The notes under the pieces: model-generated
Database searches by the model: none
What the model was told of the DNA's origin: nothing
What the model saw: the letters and a program-made list of their open reading frames with translations, nothing else
Part shown: positions 6,175-6,611 of the stretch, one piece after another
Layout: each line of letters begins with the position of its first letter
How positions within the stretch are numbered: position 1 is the first letter of the stretch
From: Phycisphaeraceae bacterium
GTDB taxonomy: Bacteria; Planctomycetota; Phycisphaerae; Phycisphaerales; Phycisphaeraceae
DNA length: 6,611 nt
NCBI GenBank assembly: GCA_029260675.1
Contig: JAJDCV010000104.1
Coordinates: forward strand, 1 to 6,611
Direction of reading: 5' to 3'
Made by a program: the position numbers and the translations under genes

Positions 6175-6251
6175 AAACTCTTATCATTAGGGGGCGAATC
6201 GATGTGCTACCGGGACCGATCAAATCATCCTCTACTACACGGGGTATCACC

Positions 6252-6611
6252 ATGTCCTTGTCACGCAACATGATCGTTATCGTAGTGTTTGCCGCCGCCT
6301 GTTCCCAGGCCCAGGCGTTGCTGTCCGTCAACGTGCTTCAGGACAACACCACCGTCCCGGGCTGGGTGATTAATACGTTTACGGTGGATAGTGACAGGGA
6401 TCTGATGTCCGCTGTGGCCAGGTCTAGATTGGTGTCCGGTTCAATTTTGAACATACCCGGCCTTTTTCCAAATTCTGCGTCCAACGGCCTGGGGGATAGC
6501 TTCGTCACAATCAACGGTGATAGAAACACTTCTGCGAGTCTCGGCGGGGGTGACTTGGGTGGCAACCCGACCGCAACACTTGACGATTCGCTGATCGACC
6601 TGACGTGGTTT
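6252..6611 (+). CDS. Exported planctomycete-type protein, probably PEP-CTERM class, 3' end outside window
   Basis: Secreted protein of unknown function, open for 120 codons to the window edge. Residues 1-22 form a signal peptide: a short basic start (MSLSRN), a hydrophobic core (MIVIVVFAAA) and an AQA cleavage site, so the mature chain begins around LLSVNV. The cysteine at 17 lies inside the signal and AAAC is a poor lipobox, so a lipoprotein is unlikely. The mature part (TFTVDSDRDLMSAV at 42-55, GDSFVTINGD at 81-90, GGGDLGGNPTATLDDS at 98-113, then IDLTWF) resembles, from memory, the N-terminal region of many planctomycete secreted proteins that end in a PEP-CTERM sorting signal; that end is not visible here. 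The start at 6252 fits the signal peptide. A weak GGGG lies 7 bases upstream, and a promoter at 6147-6174 reads into it. It is divergent from ktrB and has no obvious link to potassium uptake. Confidence 0.8.
   Translation, partial: MSLSRNMIVIVVFAAACSQAQALLSVNVLQDNTTVPGWVINTFTVDSDRDLMSAVARSRLVSGSILNIPGLFPNSASNGLGDSFVTINGDRNTSASLGGGDLGGNPTATLDDSLIDLTWF

Noticed and set aside
5952..6250. Possible c-di-AMP (ydaO) or c-di-GMP-I riboswitch, suggested by the potassium-gene context and GC-rich stems.
   Set aside because: Neither strand shows the conserved ydaO words (such as CAGCTAAC) nor the c-di-GMP-I core (such as GACGCAAAGCC). An Infernal search would settle it.
5948..6331. 127-codon minus-strand frame whose stop overlaps the ktrB start codon (ATGA).
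   Set aside because: The overlap looks like translational coupling, but the frame crosses the start and signal peptide of the divergent gene and its promoter. The product shows no domain, membrane segment or family pattern, so it is probably chance.
6338..6565. 75-codon minus-strand frame inside the exported-protein gene.
   Set aside because: It lies wholly antisense to a convincing secreted-protein frame, and its translation has no features of its own.

Overview
The window is GC-rich coding DNA with short AT-rich spacers. It looks like a planctomycete, probably of the Phycisphaerae type. This rests on the general style of the sequence, on few Shine-Dalgarno sites, and on an exported protein at the right edge that resembles the PEP-CTERM-associated secreted proteins common in that phylum. 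The assignment is an inference; there is no rRNA or other marker in the window.

Almost everything from base 1 to 5951 lies on the minus strand and encodes potassium uptake. In transcription order the genes are a KtrB-type channel subunit with an unusual N-terminal membrane extension (5951-4059), a single-RCK KtrA regulator (3851-3198), a double-RCK TrkA regulator (3008-1665), and a TrkH channel subunit (1517 to beyond base 1). The TrkH is cut by the window edge only about 10-20 residues before its expected end. The cluster thus holds two complete-looking K+ uptake systems side by side, Ktr (KtrB with KtrA) and Trk (TrkH with TrkA). They probably give a high-capacity, NAD(H)/ATP-gated K+ supply for turgor and pH control.

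The spacers between these genes (207, 189 and 147 bp) are not empty. The ktrB-ktrA spacer holds a 168-bp imperfect inverted repeat built from doubled GCAGAT and CTCTGT words. The ktrA-trkA spacer holds a strong GC-rich hairpin. The trkA-trkH spacer holds a 95-bp AT-rich inverted repeat with two copies of an 11-bp word in each arm, followed by a G-tract run on the opposite strand that abuts the trkH start. The two AT-rich elements look like dispersed intergenic repeats.

From 5952 to 6251 there is a 300-bp divergent intergenic region. It holds several GC-rich inverted repeats, a possible plus-strand terminator at 6068-6087, and a good sigma-70-like promoter (TTGACT, 16 bp, GATAAT) that reads rightward into the exported protein starting at 6252. 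That gene runs off the window after 120 codons. No mobile-element gene, tRNA, rRNA or CRISPR array was seen.
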